This document shows positions 13,311 through 24,345 of a stretch of DNA of 64,000 nucleotides, in pieces. The stretch is from JANXQG01 sp963709175. Its GTDB lineage: Bacteria; Planctomycetota; Planctomycetia; Pirellulales; Thermoguttaceae. Within the stretch, counting starts at the first letter, position 1. Every line of letters begins with the position of its first letter. The notes under the pieces were generated by a model, which was given only the letters and a program-made list of their open reading frames with translations, was not told the DNA's origin and searched no databases. The stretch is from contig CAVPVK010000010.1 of the NCBI GenBank assembly GCA_963709175.1, positions 62,001 through 126,000 of the forward strand, given 5' to 3'. Both the position numbers and the translations under genes were made by a program.

Positions 13311-13910
13311 ATGACCAACGAACCGCAAATCTCTTCGCCTGTCTCGCCCGTTCCGACGGCCGCGCTGATCGTCCGACACGAGTTGCACCACGCCCGCAAC
13401 CACTGGTGGTGGTTCCTGCTGTTGGGGGTCGTGCTCGTGATCTGCGGCACAGCCTCCTTGGTGTATCCGCTTCTCGCCAGCCTGGCAGCGGTCACTTTTC
13501 TCTCGGTCATGCTGCTGGTGGCGGGTGTGACCACGCTCGTTGGCTCATTCTGGATCGGATAGTGGAGCGGCTTCTTGCTCAACGTGCTGGTGGGGTTGCT
13601 CTATCTGGCCGGTGGCTTCGTCGCCTCTGAAAAGCCGGTCTTCACGGCCGTCGCAGTCACGGTCTACCTGGCCGTCTCGTTCATGGTCATGGGCATCTTC
13701 CGCGTCCTGGCAGCGCTGGCCATGCGCCATGCGCAATGGGGTTGGACGCTATTGAACGGCTGCGTGACCTTCCTCGTCGGCCTCGTAATCTATCGCCAAC
13801 TGCCGTTTGACGCCATTTGGGTGATCGGCTTGCTGGTGGGTTTGGAACTCCTTTTCGCCGGCTGGACCTGGGTCATGCTATCCCTTGCGATCCGCCGCAT
13901 CCCGGCGTAG
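13311..13910 (+). CDS. HdeD-like (DUF308) membrane protein with an in-frame TAG
   Basis: Two same-frame pieces (13311-13562 and onward to 13910) make one roughly 200-residue protein with about six membrane segments: WWWFLLLGVVLVICGTASLVY, LAAVTFLSVMLLVAGVTTLVG, LLNVLVGLLYLAGGFVASE, VYLAVSFMVMGIFRVLAALA and two more. The pattern of paired helices matches HdeD acid-resistance family proteins. A TAG at 13560-13562 interrupts it just where HdeD proteins have W-x-G between helices 2 and 3 (WIG*WSGF). A single base error or a real nonsense mutation are both possible. AAAGGA sits nine bases before the start. Confidence 0.75.
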
Positions 13911-13921
13911 GCGAGCGGGCA

Positions 13922-16900
13922 TCAAAGCCTGCCGTCGGCCAGTAATTCGTCTACGGCATTTCTATCGAGATCGCCGGCGGAGCGACGCTGTTGGCTTTGC
14001 GCGTCGGCCACATCCCACCATAGCCAGGCCAAGTTGCCGGTCGCGCGAAGGGCAATGCTCGTTTGCAGGGCCGCGTCGTGGGCGCTTGTTTGCCGCAAGA
14101 GGCTCGCGGGAGGAGCAACGCTGCCGGAATGCTGCACTACTGCGGGCGCGATGCTGAGGACCGGCATGACGACCTGTAGTGACGCTTCGGAAGGCGATTG
14201 GGCCACAGCAACTTCTGGCTTCGCGTTCCCGGTTGGTGCCGAGGAAGCCAAGGGCGACGCCACAGCGGTGGGATCGAAGACGAATTCTCCGCCGCCGCCG
14301 ATCACAAGTGCCGTGCCAGTCGGCAAGGCGGTCGAACTGGTGATGATCAGCGTGCCCGACATGACGTTGGTAGTTCCCGCGTAGGTGTTCGCGCCCGAAA
14401 GCACCATGTCGCTGCCGCCGCTCACGGTCACGCCGCCCGGTCCGCCAAGATTGGCGCTGACCATGCCGTCGTTGAGTTGGTAGGCGGCGGCATAGACCGG
14501 CCCGCCCGTGACGCTTCCGCCGTAATCCACCGTAAGGGTCCCACCGGTCGAGAACAGGCCGGCGGGATCGACGCTGAGCATCGTGCCGCTGCCCGTCACG
14601 CTGGTGTTGGTAATGGTAAGCACGGCACTTGGGTTGATAGCTACTCGGCGCTGGACTGGACTACGAAAGGGCGTTGGTGCTTGTGCGAAGTGGCATTTGA
14701 CAACGCTGCGCTGTGCTGACGCTGGCGTCTACGGCGTTGTAGGGGTAGGACGGACGAGTTTTGGTATATTGGGTATTAGTTAATTGCTCACTTCGCTGGG
14801 TGTATAAGTCAGAGTGGTTGCGTAAGTGAACTGATAGGTAGGGGAAAAGATAGATGTGTGCTGGTAGTGTAGATAGTGATGTGAGCGTGGCAGCGAATAA
14901 GAGGTAGGGGTTGGTGACTACGATCTGGCTGTCACTATTGCTGATGATTGGGTAGGTGGGGACAATTCGTAGTTTGGAACGTTAAAATAGACTTAGATGG
15001 CCTCTGTTGGTATCTACGCTGATAGTCACTGTGTGTGCTGGTGATAGGTACGCTCTTTAGGGCTGACACTGTTATCACAGGTGCTGCCACGTAAGTGTAC
15101 TGGTATCGGTAGGCGTAGTGGGAGACGTGACGCTAGAGGTAGCCACTGTCACGTACACGTCTCAGGGCTACTGGCTGGGAAGAGGACGTATAGTATAGTC
15201 ACGGAAACGGAGAATATAGAACAGGTGGTTTGGCAGAAGTAGATGGTAGTGGTGTATCTCAGGTTAGTGTGTTGATATACAAGTAGTTGCTGCTCGCTAC
15301 GGGGTTATAGAGGGGATAGATAGAGGTCACGCTGGAGTGAAGACGTAATCAAAAAGAACAGGAATACTGTTATATGATGGTAGGCGTTGTCACGGTGACG
15401 TCTACGTAGCTGGTGGCCTCGCTGGTCGCTGCGGGACTGATAGCTACGATAGTGTGAGCGCTCTGATTGTCTGGTATTGCTGACGATAGTACGAGCGGTT
15501 TGTAGAAGAAGTATACGCTGTGGCGCGCGGTTAGGCTAGTGTGGGTAATAGCTACTTGGTTGCAGCTGGAGATAGATAAGCTGGGAGGACTGACAGAGGT
15601 GATTTGGGGCGTGGGCAGGTAAGTGAACTGATAGGTAGGCTGGGAAATGGCAGAAGTGCGGCTAGCGGTGGTCACGTGATATAGACAGTGCGAGGATTGT
15701 CGCTGGGGCTGGTAACGACAAGCTGGCTGTCGGTGCTGGCTGTCGATAGTGGCTGGGAAATAGCCGAAATTGACGGACGACGCATTGGCCAATCCCGTGC
15801 CGGTGATCGTGACCGTCTGGCCACCGTTGACCGACCCGGCGGAGGGACTGACCGCGGCGATGATCGGCGCGGCCACGTAGGTGTACTGGTCCGCCGGCTG
15901 GGAAATAGGCGACGTGCCATTGGGGTCTGTCACCGTCACGTCCACCATGCCGGCTGTCGCACCGGCGGGCTGAGGGCGATGATGAACGAGTACGCGGCCT
16001 CAAGGATCATGCCCGAATTGGAACCGAAGTCTACCGCCGTGGCGCGCGCCCAGATCGGTGCCGTAAAGAAAGACCGACTTGCCACCCGACACCGGGCCGA
16101 GCGGCGTTCCGATCGAGGTAACCGCGGGTCCGGCGACGTAGGTAAATTGATCGGCCGGATTAACGGCCGATGTTCGCCAGTGGTTGTCACGGTCAGGTCG
16201 ACGGTGCCCAAACCCTCGCGGGGCTGGTGACGACGAGTTGTGTTGTCGAATCGGTGACAATCGTGCCCGGGTAAACATCGCCCTGGCTGTCGGTGAAATC
16301 GACCACCGAGGCGTTATCCAGATCGGTGCGGTGATAGTCACCTGACTCCCGCCCCCCACCACGCCTGCCGACGGACTCACGCCGTCAATGACGGGTTGCG
16401 GCTGGATGTAAGCGAACTCGTTGGCGGAAGAGGTGGGCGAGGTTCCGCCCGGCGTGACCACGGTCGCATCCACGATGCCGTCGCTGCCAGCGGGAGTGGT
16501 GGCGTGATCGATCTGTTCGCGTTGACCGTGAAGCCGGCCGCCGGGACGCTGCCGAAGTCGACCGCCGTGGCGTTGGCGAGATTCGTGCCGGTGATCGTCA
16601 CCTGGTCGCCGCCGCGCGGAAGCCCGTAACTGGAATGACGGCCTGAGACCGCCGGCGACACCACGTAGGTGAACTGGTCCGCCGGCGACGTGTACGAAGT
16701 GCCGCCGTTGGTGGTCACGATGATGTCGACATGTGCCAGAGTATGCATCCGGGCTGGTGACGACGATCTGGTTGTCGGTATTGCTGCCGGTGACGATTGC
16801 AGCCGGAAAGACATCGCCCTGGCCGTCGTTGAAGACGACACTCGACGCGTTGTCCAGGCCGGTGCCGTACACTGTCACGCTGGTACGCCGCCGTCCGGGC

Positions 16901-19900
16901 TGGCATTGGGGCTGACGTTCGTAACGACGGGCGCCGCCACGTAAGTGAACTGGTCGGCCGGCGTAGCGAGCGACAGGCCCCCCAGACCCAACACCTGGAC
17001 GTCGACCGTGCCTGGCTGCGGCGGGAACGAAGAGTTGAATCTGCGTATCGTTAGTGAAATAGTAGTTCGGAATCGCCACGTTCGGACCGAAGTCGACGGC
17101 CGGCGCGTTTTCCAGGTTCGTGCCCGTGATCGTCAACCAAGTGCCGCCGCCCAGCGGACCGCTCGATTGGGAAAGGCCGGTGACCGTGGGCGGCAGGTAG
17201 TAGCCATAGCCATAGGCAACGGTCGATGTGCCGTAGGGCGTCGTCACGCTGACGTTCACGTACTGCTCCGCGTCACCGGTTGATTCGGGATTGATGACGA
17301 CAAGCGTGTCCGTCCCCTGGTAGTCCGTATTGCTGACGATCGTGGCCGGGTTGCCGCCAAAAAGAACCGATGAGAAACCGACGAGCCCCGTGCCGGTGAT
17401 CGTGACCTGCGTGCCGCCATAGACCGATCTCGACGGGGGACTGACAGCCCCGATCGCAGGCGCGGGCATAAAGGTGAATTGATCGGGCGTGCCGGTGGCC
17501 GAAGTTCCGCCCGGAGTCGTGACGACGATATCGTACGTTAACAGATTGACGCCGTTGTAGTTCCCCGTGGGATTATCGGGACTGGTAACAACGAGTTGAT
17601 TGTCTGAATCGCTGACAATCGTGCCCGGAAAGCTGTCACCGTAGCTATCGACGAAATCGACGCTTGAGGCGTAGGCCAGGCCGGTACCGCTGATCGTAGA
17701 CTTGCGTGGCACGGTAATAGATCCTGTCGGCGGACTGACCGCCGAGACGTTGGGAATCGCCGCAAAGACGAACTGATCTTGCGGCGTAATGTCGGTCGTG
17801 CCGTAGGCGTTCGTCACCGAAACATCGACGGTTCCGGCGGCTTCCATCGGGCTGATGGCCGCGATCGATTGCTGCGAGATAACCTGAGTGTCGGTCGCGG
17901 GCACGCCGCCGAAGTAGACCTCCGGCGCAGTCCAGGTTGGAATCCGTCAAGTCGGCGCCGTTGATCGTGACGGTGGTGCCGACCGCAATTGAGCCGCCTG
18001 CCACCGAACCGGGGATGGATGGAGTCGACAGGCTGGCGATGAATGGGGCATCCGTATAAGTGAACCCGTTGGCTGGCTCGTTTATCGCGGAGGTGCCGTC
18101 GGGGGTTGTCACCGTCACGTCCACGGTGCCCAGGCCGGAATACAACCCACCCTGCGTCGCATCCGGAGTGATGGCCACGACCTGGCTGTCGGTATTACTG
18201 ACAATGTGCCGGGTACTGGCCAAAGTCGACTGCGGTTGCGTTGGCGAGGTTGGTGCCGGTGATGGTCACCGTGGTGCCGCCCTCCGCGGCGCCGGAAGGC
18301 GGAGTCAAGCCCGAAGGCACACTCAAGCCCGTGACGGCCGGACCCGGCACGTAGGTGAACTCATCGGCGGCCGAGGTGGCCGATGTAGCGCCATAAGACG
18401 TGGCCGTGACGTCCACCATGCCCAATTCGTTGCCGGGCGGGCTGATGACGAAAATCGTGCTGACCGTATCGGCGTCCTCGGCCGGAGGCAACGGGTATGC
18501 CGTCTCCGAGTAGCCGGTGAACGTGGCCGGATTGCCGCCGAAGTAAACTTGACCCACGTTGGACAAGCCGGTGCCCGTAATCGCCACGGTGTTTCCGCCG
18601 CCGATGCCTCCGGACGCGGGACTGATTCCCGTGATGGTCGGGACCGCGTAATAGGTGTAGACCGGAACGAAGGCGATAGTGGAACTGCCTTCCGGAGTCG
18701 TCACGATTTCGGGCGCGGGGCCAGGGTTGTTCGGGGGGACGGTAACCGTGATCGAACTCGAGGAAACGCTGGTAATAGTGCCGGGCACGCCGCCAAAGTC
18801 CACGGCGGTGTCGGCCCCCGTTGGGTCATCCGGCGCCGTCAGGTTGAAGCCCGTGAGCGTAATCGACGCGCCGCCCAGCACGGGGCCATAGTAGCCGCCA
18901 GTCAAGACGAGCGGGGCTTGGGTGTACGTAAATTGGTCGGCTGGGACAGCGAGCGATTCGCCCAAATTCGTGACGACCTGCACGTCGATCGTCGCGGCGG
19001 CTGGTCCGGGAGTCCGAGAGCAATTATCGTCCCGGCGGCGTTTACCGAGAACTCGGAACTTGTAAGATCGGTCTGGGTATAGGGAATGGAACTGCCGTAG
19101 ATCACGTTCGTGGCGCCGGTGAAATTCGCCCCGTAGATATACTGAGTGTAGAATTCGCCGGGGGAAGTGTAGGCCGGCCCTACGCTGTAACTGAGCCCTG
19201 TTACTACCGGCAGGTTGCCATAGGTGTATTTGTCGTTGGGGGAAGTGGCCGAAAGCCCGCCCGACGATTGCACCCGCACGTCCACCGCTCCGGTAGCGTC
19301 GCCGGGACTCGCCGGAATGGTAACCGAGATCGACTCGTCCGAGTAGAAGGTAATGCCGCTGAAGGGGATCACGACGCTGCCGAAATCGACGGCCGAGGTG
19401 CCGTCCGACTCCAAGTTTGTGCCGCTGATGGTCAGCGTTCCGCCACCCGACGTGAGCCCGGACGCGGGACTGATGCCCGTGACCGTCGGCGCGGGGTAGC
19501 CGTAAGTGAACTGATCCGCGGGCCGCGAAATCGCCGACGTACCCAGGGGTGACGTGACCTGCACGTCCACGGTGCTGGGGCCCAAGTAGGGACCGGTCAC
19601 CACAATGGCATCGGGAGAGATGGAGTCAATCTTGGCCCCGTAACCGTCGAACGTCACCGACGTTGCGCCGGTGAAACCAATTCCGCTGATAGTCACCGTC
19701 GTGCCGCCCCCCACCGGCCCGCTCGTCGGATTTAACCCGGTCACCGCCACGCCGGTCGTGTACGTGAAGTTCAAGCTGTTGGACGTTACCACCGATTGCG
19801 AGCCGGGCCCGTCGGGCGTGGTCACGGTCACCGGCACCGTGTCGCCGGGCGTGTTCGGCGGATTCGTCGGAGTCGGATTCGTAACCACGACTTCATTGTA

Positions 19901-22900
19901 CGAGTCAGACTCAATATAGCCCGCGATGCCGTTGAATAGTACACTGGCGCCCATGAGGTTTTCGCCGGTAATCGTCACCGAGCTCTGGTAGGTCGCGGGA
20001 CCGGACAACGGTGAGAGGCTGGAGATTACCGGGGGAACGATCTCGTAGTTGTATTGGCCCGCCGCGGTCATTCCGTCGGGCGTTTCCACGTATACGGTCG
20101 CCAGACCCAGGGGGCCGGGCGGCACGGTCACTTCAATTTGACCGGGAGTATCCGAGACGATTGTGGCGGGGTTGCCCAGACCGAAATAGACGCTTACGCC
20201 GCCGAGTGTCGCGTCGCCCAAGTTGGAGCCGTTGATGGTCACGGTGTTGCCGCCTTCATAGGGACCGTAATTCTGCGGGGTCAATTGCGAGACGGCCGGC
20301 CCGGGCACGTAGGTGAACTGGTCCGTGGGCGCGGTCGACGTGGCCGAAAACCCGCCTGCCGTCAACACCGAAATTGCAACCGGCCCAGTGGCCGTCGAAA
20401 TGGGACTGGTGGCGAAAACAACCCAATTCCCGGTGGCTGAGTCTATCGAATCGAAAATGTTGGGCTGCACGACAAGTGTCGTGCCGAACAGCACTCCCAC
20501 CGCGTTGGCCAGATTCGTTCCCGAGATCTCCACCTGGGTGTTGCCGCTGAGCGGGCCAGAAGCCGGCAGACCGGAGAGACCGGTCACGTCGGTCACCGTC
20601 GGCGGCGGCACGTAGGTATAGGCGTCGGCCGGCCGGGAAAGGGCCGAAGTGCCGCCCGGCGTGGTCACCGTCACGTCGACCGTGCCCGCCATACCCGCCG
20701 GCACGTCGGCCGTAATCTGCCAAAGATTGGGATTCTGAGCGGGTATCAGTTGTACGTCGGAGACGATCGTGCCTGCATTCTGGCCGAAGCTCACGTTGGC
20801 GTCGGCGGTTGGGCCCAAATACGTACCGACGATGTTCACCTCAGACTGGCCCCCGAGAATTGGGTCGATGCTATTTAGCGGGCCAGCCGCGGGAGTGACG
20901 CTTTGCACCACCGGCACGCCAAAGTAGGTGAACTGAGACTGATCCGCTTCCGGCAGACGTAAACCCCCGCTCGGGATGTAGGTTCCGTTCGGATTCGAAG
21001 TGCCGCCCGGCGTGGCCACCGTCACGTTGACCGTGCCCGGGCTCGATTGCGCCGGATCGTAATCGATCGTTATCTGCGTGCCTGCCGCGTTGACGGATAT
21101 GTTGGGGAACTCGAAGCGGCCAGAGCCAATAATGAATGGCACCTCGACGCTGCCGAAGTATATGGCGATATAGTTCTCCAAGTTCGTGCCCGTGAGCGTC
21201 ACCGTTTGGTTGCCGGCCAGAGCGCCAACGGGCGGCCCGGCCGCCGTGCTGATGTAATCGATGTTGGGGGGCGGAATGTACGTGAAAGCATCGGGATCGG
21301 GGGATCCCCCGTAAGGTTCCGAGGTTCCGCCCGGCGTGGTCACGTGTACGTCGACCGTGCCGCTGCCCATCGGGCTTACCACGTAGAGCGTCGTCGCGCT
21401 GTCCTGGCTGAGGTATTGCGGATCGCTGTCGATGGCGCCTGGTTCGCGCCGAAGTAGACGGAGGTAACGCCGTTGAGGTTCGTGCCCTGCAACTCCACAA
21501 TCTCGTTGCCGCCGCCCGGACCGGTCTGCGGCGAAACGCTCGTAATGATCGGCGGCGGCAGGAAGGTGAACCCGTCCTCTAGGATGAAGGCGCCCTGCGG
21601 CGTTTGCACCTCGACGTTGACCGTCGCGGGCGACGCGAGGAGCTCGATGGGCGTCTCCACCACGAGGGAAAATGGTCCGTCGCTCCCCGGCTGGATCGTG
21701 CCGTCGCCAAGGCTGCCAAACGACACTTGTGTGGCGTTCTGGAGGTTCGTGCCGTAGATGGTGACGTCAGTGCCACCCAATAGGCCTTGCGAGGGAGAGA
21801 TTCCGGTAATGGTCGGACCCGGCGTGGAAAAGCTGAGTGCGCTGTTGCTGGCCTCGCTGGCGATCACAACGTGGCAGATGCAAAAGTGGCAAGCGTGTCG
21901 GAGGCGTGAAACGGACCGATGCTCCCCGAGGCCACGAGCGTCAGCGCTGCCGTCACGCTGCCGCTAGCCTCAAAGACGGGCTGGCCCTCTTGAAGCTCCG
22001 CATTGATTTCCGAGATGCGAATCTTGCCGTCGTTGGAGCTGTCGGGGTCGGCGTCGTCGAGGTAGAGGTTCACGTTCGCGTTGAGCCCGCCGTTGAACGT
22101 CAAGCTTCCGCTGAGAGGGCCAATCGACACGCCGGCCCCGGCGTACAGGCCGAAGTTCCCCGAAATCGACACGTAGCTGTTGGAACTGCTGTTCGGTCCG
22201 GTGACGTAAAAGCCGTCCAGGATGTCGTTCAAGTCTTGACTGTTGTTGCCCGTTTCGATGTCGTGCAGCAGTTGCGCAGCCCGTACGTGTCGTAACCGAC
22301 CGTGAGGCGCTCCTTCACGCTGAGCGACGAATTGAACCCCACTTCAACGCCATAGTCGCTCAGCCCCGTATTCCCGGTGGAAAGGTTGGGAAGGTCCAAG
22401 CTGCCGTTGAAGACGATCAGAGGAACGTCCTGGCCGAAAAGCAGGTTGAGGACGGAGCTTGGGTCGCTGAACAACGGAAACGAGAGGGTGGCGCTGGCGC
22501 CTCCGCCCCCGGTTACGGCCTCGGCCAGGGTATTCAACAAGTTCGCCGCGTCGGCCCCGATGGGAGTGCCTCCGGGAAGCGTGAGACCGCTGATCTTGCT
22601 CGCCAGCGTGCCGGCGAACCCGGCGATGAGCCCCTGTGCCGAGCCGGACAAGTCGCCGGAGGTGGCGGAGGCATCCAGGCTGCTCAGGTTGGCCGACAAG
22701 TCCGACGCCAGTTCCGAGGGATCGGCGGCCGCGGGAGCGTTCAAGATTGCGCTGCTGTTCAGGCCGAAGCTGCCGAAGTTGAAAGTGACGCCGTTCAGTC
22801 CGTCGCCCAAATTGTCGATTAAGCTGATGATCGACGTAACGTCCTGGAATGCGGTTTCCAGCGGCCCGTAGCCGGTCTGGCCGGCGACGATTTGCAGCGC

Positions 22901-24115
22901 CGTCATCAGGCTGAAGCCGCTGAAAACCTGGTCGATGCCGGGGATCGGCGTATTGAGAAAGTTGATCGCCCCCTGGAACGGCTCGGTGTACTGCTGAATG
23001 TCCTGAATGACGGGCCCCACCAAGGTGCTTATAAAACTCCCCAGATCCAAACCGACCTGGCCGAAAGAGAATTGGAGCGACCCCGGGTTCGTCAAGTCGC
23101 TCCAGTTCATGGAGATGGTGGTGGAGATGCTGGGGAATTCCCCTGTGGCGCCGCCGCTGCCCAGTCCCAAGTTGGCGGTCAGATTGATCTGGGCGTTGGA
23201 GGCTCCGCCCCCCACGAGACTGACGGTGGGAATGCCCTGCAGATTGAGGCTGTCCACCGCGATCTGGGCCGACAGCGCGTTTGTCGTATTTGGCGTCGGC
23301 GTGAGCTCGCCATATAGAAGGCCGACGGTTGCCATCAGCGAGGCATTGCTGGAAAGCGATGCGCTCACGCCCAAAATCATCTGGTGCGCCGGCATGCTCG
23401 AACTGTAGTCGTGCAGCGTATCCGACGAATTCAGCGCGATGACCGAGCTGGTCGACGCATCGTAAGTGAAGGCGAACTCGTAATCGAAGTAGATTTGGAC
23501 GCTTAGTCCGCCCGTAGCGCGCTGACCTTAAAGGGCAGCGCGGGCAATCCCAGATTGAACGTCAGTGGCGTCGAAACGAGGGTCGCACTTTCAGCCAGCC
23601 GCATCTCGACCGTCGCCTGCGTGAGTAGCCCCGTGGACGGGTCTGTTTGCGTGCCGCTGACGTGGATGTCGCTGGCCGAGCCGTTTGGGCTGTCGCCGAG
23701 CGAGCCGCCATCGGCGACCCAAGATCTTCAAACCGGGCGATCCAAAAGCCTGGTACAGGGTGCTCTGCAGGTCGTTGGCTATGTTGCCGGTAAACGAGCT
23801 AAAGTTGTTGAGGGAATTCTGGATCTTGTTCCCGGAAGCATCGATGAAGTTCTGGACCTGGTCAAGCGTTCCAAGCTGGGTGCCGACGAAGGGGATCGAC
23901 TTGAGAGTGCCAATAGCATCATCCAGGCTGGATTGGATCGAAGCGACTTCCGACTGCAGATTGCCCGCCAGGCCCGAGAAGGCGTTCAAGACCCGCCGCG
24001 GTTCCAACGGCTCCAGCCGCAATGGGCGAAGCCGCGGGCCAAGAAAGTCCCTGACAAAGTTGATCTTGGATGTTTCTCGCATCCCTTTCCGGCGCGACGT
24101 TGTGGAACGTGACAT
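13922..24115 (-). CDS. Giant LEPR-XLL, IPT/TIG-repeat secreted protein (frame-broken)
   Basis: Read as one gene, this is about 3,400 residues. The N-terminus has the planctomycete export tag RPLRLEPLEPRRVLNA (LEPR-XLL domain, about residues 30-45). Residues about 45-750 are Ser/Ala/Gly-rich beta-strand-like sequence with no family I recognise. From about 21,800 down to 15,400 there are about 23 recognisable IPT/TIG units of 80-95 residues, each with VTGISPxSGPxxGG, VTITGTNL and AVDFG blocks, then a TTPGGTS...ADQFTYV linker. The last part (13922-14623) has an autotransporter-associated strand repeat (SGANTYAGTTNVMSGTLII) and ends NAVDELLADGRL. Breaks occur near 23,590-23,395, 22,230, 21,865, 21,380, 18,990, 18,210, 17,900, 16,950-16,850, 16,370-16,000 and through 15,370-14,623. 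It is probably a surface or secreted adhesin-like or carbohydrate-binding protein. It may be two genes, but the architecture is continuous. Confidence 0.72.
14595..15765 (+). other. Segment almost lacking CC on the plus strand (eroded IPT repeats)
   Basis: Inside the giant IPT gene, about 1,170 bases contain only some six CC dinucleotides by eye, while single C, GG and GGGG stay frequent; the flanks have many CC per line. The region is still alignable to IPT linkers (for example GTAAGTGAACTGATAGGTAG and CTGTCACTATTGCTGATGAT), so it is not unrelated DNA. On the coding (minus) strand the loss of GG removes glycine codons: the repeat at 15,370-15,690 reads SVSPPSLSISSCNQVAITHT where its siblings read SGSVxGGxQVTITGT. 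Stops then close the frame. Confidence 0.8.
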
Positions 24116-24261
24116 GGCAGACTCCTCTGCTGGCTTCTTGATCGCTGAGAGTTCCTCCCTCTAGTAATTGCCATGGCGCCGACTATCCCGCCAAAAAAAC
24201 AGCTTGGATTGCGAAAAATAGATTGGCGGCGATGGACGGCGATTTATTACATGGCGAGGCG

Positions 24262-24305
24262 GATTTCCGATTGGAAATCTCAAATCTCAGATCTCAAATC
24301 TGAAT
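24262..24305. repeat. A/T-rich AAATCTCAAATCTC micro-repeat
   Basis: GGAAATCTCAAATCTCAGAT followed by CTCAAATCTG is a short imperfect tandem repeat in an otherwise GC-rich 230-base gap between the giant gene's start and the kinase gene's stop. A relative lies at 57,953-58,010. I see no gene in the gap. Confidence 0.6.
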
Positions 24306-24345
24306 GCAAGCGTTGTCGGGGCAGCAGGACAGACAGTCCTGACCG

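Noticed and set aside
14640..21867. A CRISPR array or other DNA-repeat system
   Set aside because: The periodic pattern is of 240-290-base units that vary and translate to IPT/TIG domains; there are no short identical repeats with spacers.
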